DNA of 64,000 nt, from the NCBI RefSeq assembly GCF_030282825.1, contig NZ_JASTZU010000048.1:1-64000 (forward strand), in the 5' to 3' direction. Source of the stretch: Aquibacillus rhizosphaerae (GTDB lineage: Bacteria; Bacillota; Bacilli; Bacillales; Amphibacillaceae). Every line of letters begins with the position of its first letter. Within the stretch, counting starts at the first letter, position 1. Under the pieces are notes generated by a model that was given only the letters and a program-made list of their open reading frames with translations, had not been told where the DNA came from and ran no database searches. Below, in pieces: positions 46,755 through 56,305 of this stretch. A program made the translations under genes and the position numbers.

Positions 46755-47130
46755 ATGGCTGATAAAATTGTTGAAACAGTTAATCATAAATTAGAAGACC
46801 AAATTGAAAAAGAGGGTAATGGATTACGTTCACCAAAAATTGTAGATCTGCTACAGTGGAGGAATGGTATTTATTTCTCCCAAGGTACAAGGAGCCTAAG
46901 TTAGGTGGTGCAGCAGGAAAAGCAATTGTACATTATAACTTATTTGAAATCGAGATGTGTTCATCAATACGACGGTAATTTTTGATGACCCTGAAATTTT
47001 TAATTCGGAACTTCATCCACTTGTCTATACAATTTGTGATGAAATAATTAATCGACTTGTCGGTTATGCAGATACGTTATTGTCTGTTCACGCTGGTGAT
47101 AACTCATATAGCGCAGAGTATAAACAATAA
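46755..47130 (+). pseudogene. Frameshifted gene, unrecognised
   Basis: An ATG with upstream AAAAGGGTG begins MADKIVETVNHKLEDQIEKE, then SPKIVDLLQW. The reading must change frame near 46860 to continue FLPRYKEPKLGGAAGKAIVH, and again near 46960 to continue VIFDDPEIFNSELHPLVYT ... NSYSAEYKQ, ending at 47130. The three pieces follow each other without large gaps, so this was one gene of about 125 codons. No family is recognised. Confidence 0.5.
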
Positions 47131-47147
47131 TCATAAGGAGTTTAAAA

Positions 47148-48404
47148 ATGGATATAAATAAAGCTATACAAGAAAGTGCCAAACCCTTTCAAACAATAAA
47201 GGATCTGACACCATTAATCAATCGTATTGGCGATGCAAAGATTGTGTTGTTAGGCGAATCTAGTCATGGTACTTCTGAGTTTTATTCGATACGAGCAGAG
47301 CTATCTAAACGTCTAATTGAAGAAAAAGGATTTTCGATTGTTGCTGTTGAAGGTGATTGGCCGGCAAGTCAAGCAGTCAATCGTTATATTAAGGGAAACA
47401 GTAATAAAATAAATGCCAAGGAAACATTAAAAGCATTCAAACGATGGCCAACATGGATGTGGGCAAATGAAGAAATGGTTGAATTTATCGATTGGTTGAA
47501 AGCCTATAATCAGTATAAGGATACAAGAGTTGGCTTTTATGGAATCGATGTCTATAGTCTTTGGGAATCAATAGATGAAATTATCAAGTATTTGAAAAAA
47601 ACCGAACCTTTAGGGGCTGATTTAGAGCTTGCTAAGAAGGCATTCGCATGTTTTGAACCTTTTAACAGACAGGAAGACCAATACGCTATTTCATCTTCTT
47701 TTTTTTCGGAAGACTGTGTTGAAGAAGTGGCTAAATTACTTGCTTCGATAAGGTCCAATCAAAAGTTATATAGTGATGATCTAGAAAGTGATTTAAATCT
47801 AAAAATGAATGCACTTGTAGCAAAAAATGCAGAAGAGTACTACCGAACAATGGTGAAAAGTGATGTGGATTCTTGGAACACCCGTGATAACCATATGGTT
47901 GAAACGTTAAATGAAATTAGAAATTATCATGGTGAAAATTCAAAGGTGATTGTGTGGGAGCACAATACACATGTTGGTGACGCATCTGCTACCGATATGA
48001 AATCGGAAGGAATGGTAAATGTAGGTCAACTTGTACGCGAACATAACGAAAAGAAAGACGTTTATATTGTTGGATTTGGTACACATCAAGGAACTGTGAT
48101 TGCTGCGGACAAATGGGGAGTAAATCTTGAGCAGATGATTGTCCCACCAGCGGAAGTGGGTTCATGGGAAGATGTAATGCATCAGGCAGGTGCTTTTAAT
48201 AAGTTTATACTCTTTGATGATCAAAATAGGAATTACTTCAATCAAGTCATTGGTCATCGTGCAATTGGTGTTGTGTACAATCCTGTATATGAATCGTATG
48301 GGAATTATGTTCCTTCGATTATATCGAAACGCTATGATGCTTTTATTCATGTAGATCGTTCCATGGCTTTAAGACCACTGGAGCAAATTGAAGCATATTT
48401 GTAA
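47148..48404 (+). CDS. Erythromycin esterase-like family protein
   Basis: 418 aa, soluble. Conserved features of the Ere/EreA-like fold: LLGESSHGTSEFYSIR (probable catalytic His, residues about 36-51), VAVEGDWPASQAVNRY, GFYGIDVYSLW and VWEHNTHVGDA. Some members hydrolyse macrolide lactones, but many chromosomal ones have no known substrate, so resistance should not be assumed. ATAAGGAG precedes the ATG; 17 bp separate it from the upstream pseudogene. Confidence 0.88.
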   Translation: MDINKAIQESAKPFQTIKDLTPLINRIGDAKIVLLGESSHGTSEFYSIRAELSKRLIEEKGFSIVAVEGDWPASQAVNRYIKGNSNKINAKETLKAFKRWPTWMWANEEMVEFIDWLKAYNQYKDTRVGFYGIDVYSLWESIDEIIKYLKKTEPLGADLELAKKAFACFEPFNRQEDQYAISSSFFSEDCVEEVAKLLASIRSNQKLYSDDLESDLNLKMNALVAKNAEEYYRTMVKSDVDSWNTRDNHMVETLNEIRNYHGENSKVIVWEHNTHVGDASATDMKSEGMVNVGQLVREHNEKKDVYIVGFGTHQGTVIAADKWGVNLEQMIVPPAEVGSWEDVMHQAGAFNKFILFDDQNRNYFNQVIGHRAIGVVYNPVYESYGNYVPSIISKRYDAFIHVDRSMALRPLEQIEAYL

Positions 48405-48440
48405 AAGGGTTATTAGTCATCTTTGTATCCATTTCGAATC

Positions 48441-48484
48441 AAAAAGACTCCTCATCAGAAGAATTACTGATGGGGAGTCTTTTG
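48441..48484. terminator. Terminator between converging esterase and RND genes
   Basis: AAAAGACTCCTCATCAG / CTGATGGGGAGTCTTTT with loop AAGAATTA; T/A tracts on both sides suit both directions. Confidence 0.9.
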
Positions 48485-48486
48485 TT

Positions 48487-51400
48487 TTATACAGTTTTTT
48501 TCTGTAAAACACTATTGTTCTCATATTGTTCTATTTGTTGTTTATCCTTTTTGGTAAACAAGCGATAAACGGCTGGTATGAGCAATAAAGTAATAAATGT
48601 TGCAAATAGTAAACCTGAGATAATCGCTGTTGCCATTGGAGCCTGGTAATTTCCTGTAGTACCTGAAGCTAATGCAAGTGGTAACATACCGCCAGCGGTC
48701 GTCAAGGTTGTCATAAATATCGGACGAATACGATCTTTTCCAGCTATTATCAAAGCTCTGTCAACAAGATATCCTTGGTTACGAAGCTGATTAGTACGAT
48801 CTATTAACAGGATAGCATTGTTTAAGACGATGCCAATTAACATAATAACACCCATCCCTGTCATGGCGCTAAGTTCCTGTTGTGTTAAAAATAAGCCAAG
48901 AATTACCCCTACAATTGTCATTGGTATGACTGACATAACTATAATTGGATGGATTAAATGATTAAATTGTACCGCCATTACAAAGTAAACTAAGAAAATT
49001 GCTATGGCTAAGACAATTATCATGTCTTGAATTAATTGTTGTTGTTGCTCTAGATCGCCAGCGACAGATATTGTATATCCATTAGGAGAATCATACTTTT
49101 TAATTAATTGTTGAACTTCACGATTTATTGATCCAAGATCCTTGCCATCAATATCTGCTGAAATAGATATATACCGTTCTCCATCAACATGGGTTATTTC
49201 ATTAGGTGTTTCAACGGTTTTAAGACTTATTAAGTTTCCTAATGCCGTTTCTCCAGTTTGCGTGGGAACTTTCATGGTAAGCAACTCGTCAGTCGTCTCA
49301 ATTTTATCATCCCACTTCACAAGTAGCGGGACAGTTTCTTCTGCTACAGTCATTTCACCTATCGGTAGATTTAAAAATGTTTGTTCAAGATATTGTTTCA
49401 TTTGTAGCTGAGAAAGGTTTGCTTTTTCTATTTCAGTTTGGTTAAGTTCAATCTGCTGTTCAGGTGACGTGCGGTCTATCGAGCTACTAATTCCAACGAT
49501 ACCGTCAATATTGGATAAGTCCTCCATGAAGTCTTCACCTAAGGTACTAAGTTGCTCGAAGTTTTCTCCTTCGATATTTACTTGGACCGGATATCCTCCA
49601 TCCCCACCACTCATCGTTCCTTGGACGCTCTTTATTGGGTAATCATCCTGAAGAGCTCTTAATGTACGAAAAATTTCTTCATTTACTTCTTCTTGTTCTT
49701 TTATTATGTCATTGCCCGTGGTCATATTAATAACCGAATATAGCATTCCCACGTTATCATCCATGACATAGTTGGTTTCAACATCCTCAATCTTCGATAA
49801 CTCTTGATTGATTTTTTTGATTAATGCTTCTTTGTCTGGTTTTGATAAACCTGTTTCAACATTGACCATAATTTCTGCATAACGGTTAAATACATCCGGC
49901 ATAATTGTCATCGGTATTTTAGTGATTAGAAATAAAGAGCTAACGAAAATTAGTAAAAACAATCCGATTACAGCTAGACTATTTCTTTTTTTCTTAACGA
50001 CCCAATTAATTATGTTACCATACTTCCTTAGTAATTTTCCTTCTGGTTTGTTATGGTTAGTATCTTTTACTTTTAAGAACTTTTCCGAAAGCGCAGGAAT
50101 TAGTGAGAAAGATACAATCACAGAACTAATTAGTGTAATGGCAACTACAATGGAAAGCATAATCATAAACTGACCCATTTCACCGCCAAGCATTCCTATC
50201 GGGAGAAATACAACGATTGTTGTAAGCATCGATGCAATTACTGCTGTTGCAACTTCTTTTGTTCCTGTAATAACGGCTTCTAAATTCTTCAATCCCTGTT
50301 CTTTTTTCTGGTAGATAGACTCCAATATAACAATAGAAGAATCAACCATCATCCCAATACCAAGTCCAAGCCCGATAAGAGTAAGGATATTTAGACTGTA
50401 GTCAAAAAGCCACATCACGGTAACGGTTAATAGGACAGAAGTAGGGATGGAAAGCCCAACAATGATCGTCGCCCTTATATTACGTAAGAATAACAAGAGA
50501 ATGACTATCGCAATCACACTACCAATTAATATGTTTGTTGTGACACCATCAATAGAATCTTGAACGTAATCAGCTTGCGAGACCATTTCATCTAATTCAT
50601 AGCTACTGTTTATTAGATTTTCATCGCGAATGCGCTGGACTTCTTCTCGGACAGATTGCGCCATTTCGATCTGTGTAGCGTCAGAAGTACGACCTATCTG
50701 AACAAATACTAAATCTTTATTTCCATCTTTCCATACAGAGGAGGAACTCTCTAAAGGCTGTATAGATACTGTTGCAATATCGCCTAGCTCAATAAAGCCA
50801 GTCGAAGTGGCTAGCTTAACGTCTTCGATATCTTTAGAAGAAGTTAGTGTTGTCTGCCACCGCAAAGAGGAGGATGACTCTTCTTTAGTGGTAATGCTTC
50901 CTACCGTAGCTTCTGTATTAGATTGTTGTATCATTGTAATTATTTGTGAAATATCTAAACCACTTTCCACAACTGCTTCTCGGTCAAACTCAATGACAGC
51001 CTCATGTTCAAGCGTGCCCATCAGTGCTACATCACGGACTTCGGGCAAATCTTCTAACCTTGGTTCGAGCGTATCTTTGGCAAAGGTACTCATTTCATCC
51101 ATATCCCCACCAGATACAACCATATAAAAATCATAGCTTTGGCTTGTGCCAATTAGTCCTGTCTCGAAATCTTTTATACTAGAAATTTCGGTAGTTTTAG
51201 CTTGAACAACCGATTCTACTTCTTTTATGAGTTCATCACCTTGGCCTTGTGTAAGGGATAATTGGATTGAACTATTACCAACCGTAGTAGTTGATTGAGT
51301 GTCTTCAACCCCTTTAATAGCAAGCAATTCTTTTTCGAGTGGCGTTGTAATGGTGCGTTCGATTTCAATTGTGGATACATCACCAGCATTGATTGATACA

Positions 51401-51537
51401 TAAGCTGCATCAAAATCGAGCGGTGGCATTAGTTCTTTATCAAGCTTTAACACACTAAAACTTCCAATCATTACGACTAAAACGGCTAACAAACCGATTA
51501 GTATTTTCTTCTGAACAAGAAACTTAACCATATTCAT
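48487..51537 (-). CDS. RND-family efflux transporter (SwrC/AcrB-like)
   Basis: About 1016 aa from the ATG that follows GGAGGGAATTTTAAAA; the TTG 18 bases upstream overlaps this ribosome site. Twelve membrane helices in two repeats, with large outer loops after helices 1 and 7. Family signs: LMPPLDFDAAYVSI, VDSSIVILESIYQ and GIVLNNAILLIDR. Closest in type to B. subtilis SwrC (YerP), a proton-driven exporter of surfactin and other amphiphiles. No adaptor or regulator gene is adjacent. Transcribed alone. Confidence 0.93.
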   Translation of the reverse strand: MNMVKFLVQKKILIGLLAVLVVMIGSFSVLKLDKELMPPLDFDAAYVSINAGDVSTIEIERTITTPLEKELLAIKGVEDTQSTTTVGNSSIQLSLTQGQGDELIKEVESVVQAKTTEISSIKDFETGLIGTSQSYDFYMVVSGGDMDEMSTFAKDTLEPRLEDLPEVRDVALMGTLEHEAVIEFDREAVVESGLDISQIITMIQQSNTEATVGSITTKEESSSSLRWQTTLTSSKDIEDVKLATSTGFIELGDIATVSIQPLESSSSVWKDGNKDLVFVQIGRTSDATQIEMAQSVREEVQRIRDENLINSSYELDEMVSQADYVQDSIDGVTTNILIGSVIAIVILLLFLRNIRATIIVGLSIPTSVLLTVTVMWLFDYSLNILTLIGLGLGIGMMVDSSIVILESIYQKKEQGLKNLEAVITGTKEVATAVIASMLTTIVVFLPIGMLGGEMGQFMIMLSIVVAITLISSVIVSFSLIPALSEKFLKVKDTNHNKPEGKLLRKYGNIINWVVKKKRNSLAVIGLFLLIFVSSLFLITKIPMTIMPDVFNRYAEIMVNVETGLSKPDKEALIKKINQELSKIEDVETNYVMDDNVGMLYSVINMTTGNDIIKEQEEVNEEIFRTLRALQDDYPIKSVQGTMSGGDGGYPVQVNIEGENFEQLSTLGEDFMEDLSNIDGIVGISSSIDRTSPEQQIELNQTEIEKANLSQLQMKQYLEQTFLNLPIGEMTVAEETVPLLVKWDDKIETTDELLTMKVPTQTGETALGNLISLKTVETPNEITHVDGERYISISADIDGKDLGSINREVQQLIKKYDSPNGYTISVAGDLEQQQQLIQDMIIVLAIAIFLVYFVMAVQFNHLIHPIIVMSVIPMTIVGVILGLFLTQQELSAMTGMGVIMLIGIVLNNAILLIDRTNQLRNQGYLVDRALIIAGKDRIRPIFMTTLTTAGGMLPLALASGTTGNYQAPMATAIISGLLFATFITLLLIPAVYRLFTKKDKQQIEQYENNSVLQKKTV

Positions 51538-51555
51538 TTTTAAAATTCCCTCCAA

Positions 51556-51970
51556 CTTTTTAGAAAATCTAGTAACCCTGGCATATTTTCTTATGTATTT
51601 ACTTGTAGATGAAATAACTTGGTTAATTAGTGAATTTGCTTCCTAATAAGTATCATATAGGGGAAGCATGAAGTTTATAATGAGCTAGAGGTGTATTTTA
51701 AATAAGTCTTAGGTCTTATTTAAAAATTATTTTGAAGATTGCCTTCAATGATGTTATGGAGTATAAAAAGGGTGTTCTCTTAAAGGCTGTTGACTAAAAT
51801 ACTATAAAGTCTGGACTAAGTATTCTTAACCTTTTTGTGCCACTCATTCCTAGATGATGGATGATTGAAGTAGCACTGGATTTAGCATTCGTCTTAGATA
51901 GAATCAAGAAATTTACTGCGGACTTTCTATCAACTGTGATAAATAAAAAGTACTCATGCAGACAAAAGCA
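51556..51970. other. Intergenic, possible repeat debris
   Basis: TACTGCGGACTTTCTAT at about 51916-51932 echoes TACTGCGGACTTTATAT at about 649-665, wording common in Bacillaceae intergenic repeats. ATAAAGTCTGGACTAAG lies at about 51804. No gene is seen. Confidence 0.35.
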
Positions 51971-52015
51971 TAAAAAAACTACAACATACCGAATAGGACT
52001 AGGGTATGTTATAGT
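51970..52015 (-). terminator. Terminator of the ACT-UPF0210 operon
   Basis: On the minus strand: ACTATAACATACC, 12-base loop, GGTATGTTGTAGT, then TTTTTTATG. Confidence 0.88.
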
Positions 52016-52031
52016 TAATAAATAAAATGAT

Positions 52032-53393
52032 TTAGTTAATTAATGCTTGTAATGGAGCTGGAATCCTACCACCGCGATTAATAAATTTGTCTGATCCAAA
52101 CGGGTTAACACCCATCACCGGCGCTCGACCTAGAAGACCTCCAAACTCGACTGTATCGCCTTCTTGCTTACCAACAACAGGTATAACCCTTACTGCAGTT
52201 GTTTTCTTATTAATCATTCCAATTGCTGCTTCGTCAGCGATAATGGCCGCCAACGTTTCTGGGCTCACATCACCAGTAAGAGCAATCATGTCTAATCCTA
52301 CAGAACAAACACAGGTCATTGCTTCAAGCTTAGAAAGTGTTAAAGATTTGTCCTCAATCCCTCGTATCATCCCGTTGTCTTCGCTGACAGGAATAAATGC
52401 ACCGCTAAGTCCACCAACATAGGAACTGGCCATTGCGCCTCCCTTTTTGACAGCATCATTCATGAGTGCTAATGCAGCAATCGTGCCATGTGTTCCAACC
52501 CGTTCCAATCCTATTTCTTCTAATATCTCTGCTACACTATCATTAAGAGCATTTGTTGGAGCTAATGATAAATCCATAATTCCAAAAGGTACATGAAGTC
52601 GTTCAGCCACGACTCGTCCTAATAACTCACCAGCCCTTGTAATTTTGAAGGCTGTTTTTTTAATAATATCAGCAACTTGCCCGAGGTCTGCATCTGGAAA
52701 TCTTTTTAAAGCGTTTAAAACAACACCAGGTCCACTTACACCTACACTGACTACTGCTTCTCCTTCACCTGAGCCGTGAAAAGCGCCAGCCATAAATGGA
52801 TTGTCTTCTACAGGATTACAAAAAACAACGAGTTTTGCACAACCAATTCCATTACTGTCTTTCGTTTTTATCGCTGTTTTTTTTATTATATTCCCCATTT
52901 GTTTGACAGCGTCCATATTGATTCCTGTCTTAGTTGTGGCAACTGAAATCGAAGAACAGACGCGACTAGTCTTGCTTAGAGCATCTGGTAATGCATCGAG
53001 TAGAACTTGATCCCCTTTTGATATACCTTTATGTACTAGGGCGGAGTAACCACCGATAAAATCCACCCCTAAATCGAGTGCAGCTTTATCTAACGTTTTT
53101 GCTATTTCAACAGCTTGTTCAGCAGTAGCATTACCGAGTATTTCCGCAACCGGTGAGACGGCAATTCGTTTATTGATAATTGGAACTCCATATTCTTTTA
53201 CTACTTGCTCGACCACTGTTTTTAAGTTCCCTGCGTAGGAAGTAATCTTTTCATAAACTCGTTTGTTCATCTTGTCAAAATCAGAATCGGCACAATCACG
53301 TAAACTTATTCCCATTGTGACAGTTCGGATGTCCAAGCTTTCCATTTGGACCATTCGCATCGTTTCTTGGATTTCTGTAAAGGCAATCGACAT
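52032..53393 (-). CDS. UPF0210/PFL family protein
   Basis: 453 aa, the usual length for UPF0210 (DUF711, described as PFL family for its similarity to pyruvate formate-lyase-like folds). Conserved stretches: [54 protein letters not shown] and [18 protein letters not shown]. No catalytic activity is established. GGAGGAATAAT precedes the ATG. It sits 14 bp after an ACT-domain gene, the standard partner, and both follow a glycine riboswitch, pointing to glycine or one-carbon metabolism. Confidence 0.93.
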   Translation of the reverse strand: MSIAFTEIQETMRMVQMESLDIRTVTMGISLRDCADSDFDKMNKRVYEKITSYAGNLKTVVEQVVKEYGVPIINKRIAVSPVAEILGNATAEQAVEIAKTLDKAALDLGVDFIGGYSALVHKGISKGDQVLLDALPDALSKTSRVCSSISVATTKTGINMDAVKQMGNIIKKTAIKTKDSNGIGCAKLVVFCNPVEDNPFMAGAFHGSGEGEAVVSVGVSGPGVVLNALKRFPDADLGQVADIIKKTAFKITRAGELLGRVVAERLHVPFGIMDLSLAPTNALNDSVAEILEEIGLERVGTHGTIAALALMNDAVKKGGAMASSYVGGLSGAFIPVSEDNGMIRGIEDKSLTLSKLEAMTCVCSVGLDMIALTGDVSPETLAAIIADEAAIGMINKKTTAVRVIPVVGKQEGDTVEFGGLLGRAPVMGVNPFGSDKFINRGGRIPAPLQALIN

Positions 53394-53407
53394 ATTATTC
53401 CTCCTTT

Positions 53408-53680
53408 TTAAACGCGGTGCATAGCTTGAAAAATATCTTCTAATTGGATGCTGATTTTTAGACTAAGTTCGTTTTCTAGAGCTTCAAATTGTTGCTGTAG
53501 TTCTTCTAAGTCATTTAACTCAGTCACATCGACTAGCATCATCATGGTAAAAAAGTCTTGCAAAATGGTTTGGCTAATATCTAAAATATTCATGTGGTTA
53601 TCAGCTAAAACATTTGTCACTTTAGAGATAATTCCAATTTGATCTTTTCCGACAACACTCACTACTGCACGCTTTTGCAT
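53408..53680 (-). CDS. ACT-domain protein (UPF0237)
   Basis: 90 aa from the ATG after GAGGTGATGAGC ([20 protein letters not shown]). A single ACT domain with the glycine-rich effector turn GKDQIG and the helix [19 protein letters not shown]. Likely binds an amino acid and regulates its partner, the UPF0210 protein downstream. First gene of the riboswitch-controlled pair. Confidence 0.92.
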   Translation of the reverse strand: MQKRAVVSVVGKDQIGIISKVTNVLADNHMNILDISQTILQDFFTMMMLVDVTELNDLEELQQQFEALENELSLKISIQLEDIFQAMHRV

Positions 53681-53775
53681 GCTCATCACCTCACAGATTA
53701 GATTATAAACGACTAATTACCTAGTTATGATTCCTTATTTGCAGAACTTTATTTGATTTCGTTATAGTTTTTTTG

Positions 53776-53805
53776 CACAAAAAAAGATTGGAGTTAATCC
53801 AATCT
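53776..53805 (-). terminator. Terminator in the glycine riboswitch leader
   Basis: On the minus strand: AGATTGGA, loop TTAAC, TCCAATCT, then TTTTTTTG. It lies between the aptamer and the ACT gene, so aptamer folding can decide read-through. Confidence 0.88.
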
Positions 53806-53837
53806 CACAGGGAAGAAAATGATTATATCTTCATGAA

Positions 53838-53950
53838 ATATCTTCTGTCCTGTTTGCCTGAGATTGTGAATCCTTCGGCGCCGTTCATTTACGGACTCTC
53901 CAGAAGCCGCTCCGGTTATAGTTTCAACCATAACTATCATCGCATGCCAA
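53838..53950 (-). ncRNA. Glycine riboswitch, apparently single aptamer
   Basis: Minus-strand consensus blocks in order: CTTCTGGAGAGTCCG, GGCGCCGAAGGATTCACA and ATCTCAGGCAAACAGGACAGA, the hallmark of a glycine aptamer. Only one full aptamer is visible. The upstream GTTATGG...CTATAAC pairing (about 53916-53938) may serve as the ghost-aptamer helix seen in singlets. It is followed by a terminator, then the ACT and UPF0210 genes. Confidence 0.9.
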
Positions 53951-54205
53951 CTATATTCAATTAATAAAGGAATGGTAACAGTTTAGGAACTTTTCGTCAA
54001 TAAAAATATAAACCTATGCTATACTATTTACCAAAATTCTGTGTATTTTGGAGGATTTCTTAGCAATTGTTTTATTGTTATACTATTCTAGTAGGTTAGA
54101 AATCGTGTTTGTTTAATCTGGGAAACGATTATAATGAAACCTTTTTAACTGGATAGTCGTAGTTTATTCGTGGTTTGATAACAATGATAAAAGCGATTAT
54201 TCAAT

Positions 54206-54568
54206 TTAGTTAAGTTGTTCTTTATCTTCCCTGCTTCTCCAATCAAGTAAGACGTCAATTATCGTTAACAACCTTTTGCGATCTTGTTCACTAATATTTA
54301 ATATGTGTTTTTGAAGTTGGTTAATTGTATCATCATGTTGGTTGTTTAAAGGTGAAAAACGAAACAGTTCCTCTAAGGATATATGTAAGGCTTTTGTGAT
54401 TTTTTCTAATGTGTCGATTGTAACGTTCTTTTCACCTCGTTCAAGCTGTCCGATATAAGTAGGGTGGATAGAAGCTAAGTGAGCTAATTCTTCTTGACTT
54501 AACCCCTGTTTCTTCCTGAACGCTCTCAGCCGTTCACCAATAACTTTTGCTAGTTCTGTTTTGGGCAT
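54206..54568 (-). CDS. XRE-family DNA-binding regulator
   Basis: 120 aa from the ATG after GAGGTGAATAAAGGT (MPKTELAKVIGERLRAFRKK). N-terminal HTH_3 domain: LSQEELAHLASIHPTYIGQL, with ERGEKNVTIDTLEKI after it. The C-terminal 45 residues are helical (INQLQKHILNISEQDRKRLL) and may dimerise. Targets unknown. Transcribed away from an sda-like gene. Confidence 0.88.
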   Translation of the reverse strand: MPKTELAKVIGERLRAFRKKQGLSQEELAHLASIHPTYIGQLERGEKNVTIDTLEKITKALHISLEELFRFSPLNNQHDDTINQLQKHILNISEQDRKRLLTIIDVLLDWRSREDKEQLN

Positions 54569-54870
54569 ACCTTTATTCACCTCTAATAAGAATATACCTC
54601 CAATTGATTAACAACCGAAGATACTGTGGATATTATTTTTATGATATTGAAATACTATAAATATTATTGTATGATTTAAGTTAAGTGTGCTAGTTATTCA
54701 TATAGGTGTCTCTGGTTCGTAATTTTTCATCAACGAAATATATACTTAATTACTGGCCTTCCCTTCGTTACAGGGGAGATTTTTTATATTGTTTAAATAG
54801 GTAATGATTGATTGGAAAGTAATCCTTAGAAAGACTGATGCATTTAATGTATTTAATGAGGTGATTTGTT

Positions 54871-55002
54871 GTGTTTGAAACTTTGAGTAATGAAAAACTT
54901 GCAACGGCTTATCAAAAGGCTATAGAACTTAAACTTGATGAAGACTTTATTGAACTGTTAAAAAAAGAAATGATTAATCGAGATCTTGAAATAATTAGGT
55001 AA
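54871..55002 (+). CDS. sda: Sda-like sporulation inhibitor, copy 1
   Basis: 43 aa from GTG after GAGGTGATTTGTT: MFETLSNEKLATAYQKAIEL, then KLDEDFIELLKKEM. The LSxExL...AYxKAxEL-L-xDFIxLLxxEI pattern is that of Sda, a helical hairpin that binds the sporulation kinase KinA and blocks its autophosphorylation, linking DNA-replication status to sporulation. B. subtilis Sda has 46-52 aa. A second copy lies 107 bp away in the opposite direction. Confidence 0.85.
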   Translation: MFETLSNEKLATAYQKAIELKLDEDFIELLKKEMINRDLEIIR

Positions 55003-55109
55003 GGTGGATGGAATGATTTCTTCATTATGGATGAAGGGAGAAGCCATTCGCACAAATTTAAAGGAACCATCAAGAAACAGATTAATTGTCGTATGCTAGA
55101 CTAGTACCC

Positions 55110-55256
55110 TTAATCACTACGATTTAAAACCTCTTCAAGGTTAATTCCCCTTAGTTGTATTTCATTTTCCAAAATCATTATAAAATCTTCGTTGTATTCT
55201 AAAGTAACAGCCTTGATATACGCTTCAACCAACAAGTTATCACTCAAAAAGTACAA
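55110..55256 (-). CDS. Sda-like sporulation inhibitor, copy 2
   Basis: 48 aa on the minus strand from TTG, preceded by AAAGGGGA: MYFLSDNLLVEAYIKAVTLE, then YNEDFIMILENEIQLRGIN. Same pattern as copy 1 (LSDxLLxEAY, DFIxxLExEI), but only moderately similar to it, so the duplication is old or one copy was acquired. The unusual start lowers certainty that it is expressed. Confidence 0.72.
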   Translation of the reverse strand: MYFLSDNLLVEAYIKAVTLEYNEDFIMILENEIQLRGINLEEVLNRSD

Positions 55257-55414
55257 TTAATTAAAATCCCCTTTATTAGCGAATGGCTTTCTTTCCCTTC
55301 ACCTACCATTATTATAAGGATATTGCACTTATCGTCCAAGTGGTAAAATTTACCGATAAATACTTTTAATTGCGACATACTAGAAGTTAACCGTAAAGAA
55401 TTGAAGGCGATTTG
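55257..55414. other. Intergenic between sda copy 2 and the DUF2294 gene
   Basis: GCGAATGGCT at 55279-55288 is the inverse of AGCCATTCGC at about 55042-55051, so the copy-2 gene is bracketed by short inverted repeats. No other feature is seen. Confidence 0.3.
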
Positions 55415-56107
55415 ATGGAACACTCAAAAAACTGCCGAATTAAGCAACTTTTTCGGCAAGTTTCTCCGTGACAATTTCGGTAAGGGACCGGAAGCCGTTC
55501 ATGTCTCCATTTACGATATGTATCTAATAGTTTACATAAGAGGGTTTATATCACCACCGGAAAAGGTGTTATTAACACAAAAAAATTATTCCTTTATTGA
55601 AGAGACTAGAGATTTATTAATGACAACTTTTCCAGAAATAAAAACCAATACTTTTCAAATTACAGGTATGGAAATTCAAGAATTTTATTATGATTGGGCG
55701 ATACATAATAAAAATGCAATGTTTGTCTGCATTGGTTCGGGGAAACAAAGAGTGAGCATCCATTGCAAATAACATTTAATGGAAAAAAAGAGATGGACAA
55801 TGAAATAACACACGTTAGCCGTGTCGCAGAAAGAGTACCAGACGAACTTAACTCTTACATGCTCAATTCAAGGACCTTTCTATTTATACGAAATGGAATC
55901 TTGGTTAATATAGAAAAACAGTTAATTCGTGATGGACATCAAGAAATATTAAAGTTAACAAAAAGAAAATTAGAGAAAAAACTCCTACATAATAATAGTC
56001 ATTTTGGAGAATATTTAAGTGCAAAAGTAATTGATATATTTGTTGATTGGGACTTTGATCGTGCTATAAGTGTGATTCTATTTATTGTAAGCCCAACCGA
56101 CAGGTAA
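55415..56107 (+). pseudogene. DUF2294 (MpsC-like) gene with two frameshifts
   Basis: ATG at 55415 after GAAGGCGATTTG reads MEHSK, then must shift at a run of six A to continue TAELSNFFGKFLRDNFGKGP, EAVHVSIYDMYLIVYIRGFI, SPPEKVLL and so on to IGSGKQRVS (55751). A second shift near 55755 leads into QITFNGKKEMDNEITHVSRV and a second half with VDWDFDRAISVILF, ending at 56107. The restored protein would be about 230 aa with two DUF2294 halves, as in proteins annotated MpsC-like. Short pieces (84 and 114 codons) remain open by themselves. Confidence 0.7.
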
Positions 56108-56128
56108 GGAGAATATGAAATATTGGAA

Positions 56129-56158
56129 AAGGGTACCCCTTTAGGGGTACCCTTATTG
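56129..56158. terminator. Palindromic hairpin after the DUF2294 gene
   Basis: AAGGGTACCCC / GGGGTACCCTT, loop TTTA; plus-strand tail ATTGTG is weak, minus-strand tail TTCC also weak. Confidence 0.6.
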
Positions 56159-56212
56159 TGTAACTTGTTGTTTCACAAGTGTAAAAATTTAAATTTATTT
56201 TTTCAATTATAT

Positions 56213-56305
56213 AAACCGCCGCGGTTCGTGTTCCACCTGGTTAGTTTTTTAACCTAAACGACATAAGCCCTACCTCTCTTACGTCCTAACGGCTCCGAAG
56301 CCGAT
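56213..56305. other. Unidentified structured element with three hairpins
   Basis: A GC-rich island in AT-rich surroundings: AACCGCCGCGGTT (palindrome, 56213-56225), GGTTA/TAACC around GTTTTT, and CGGCT/AGCCG around CCGA near 56290-56303. In between lie CATAAGCCCTACC and CTCTCTTACGTCC. It looks like structured RNA or a decayed element end. On the minus strand GGTGGAAC...ACCGCGG recalls a T-box but is interrupted, and no amino-acid gene follows. Confidence 0.4.

Noticed and set aside
56213..56260. T-box-like GGTGGAAC...ACCGCGG on the minus strand
   Set aside because: The core is interrupted by an insertion, no specifier stem is evident, and no amino-acid or tRNA-synthetase gene follows on that strand.
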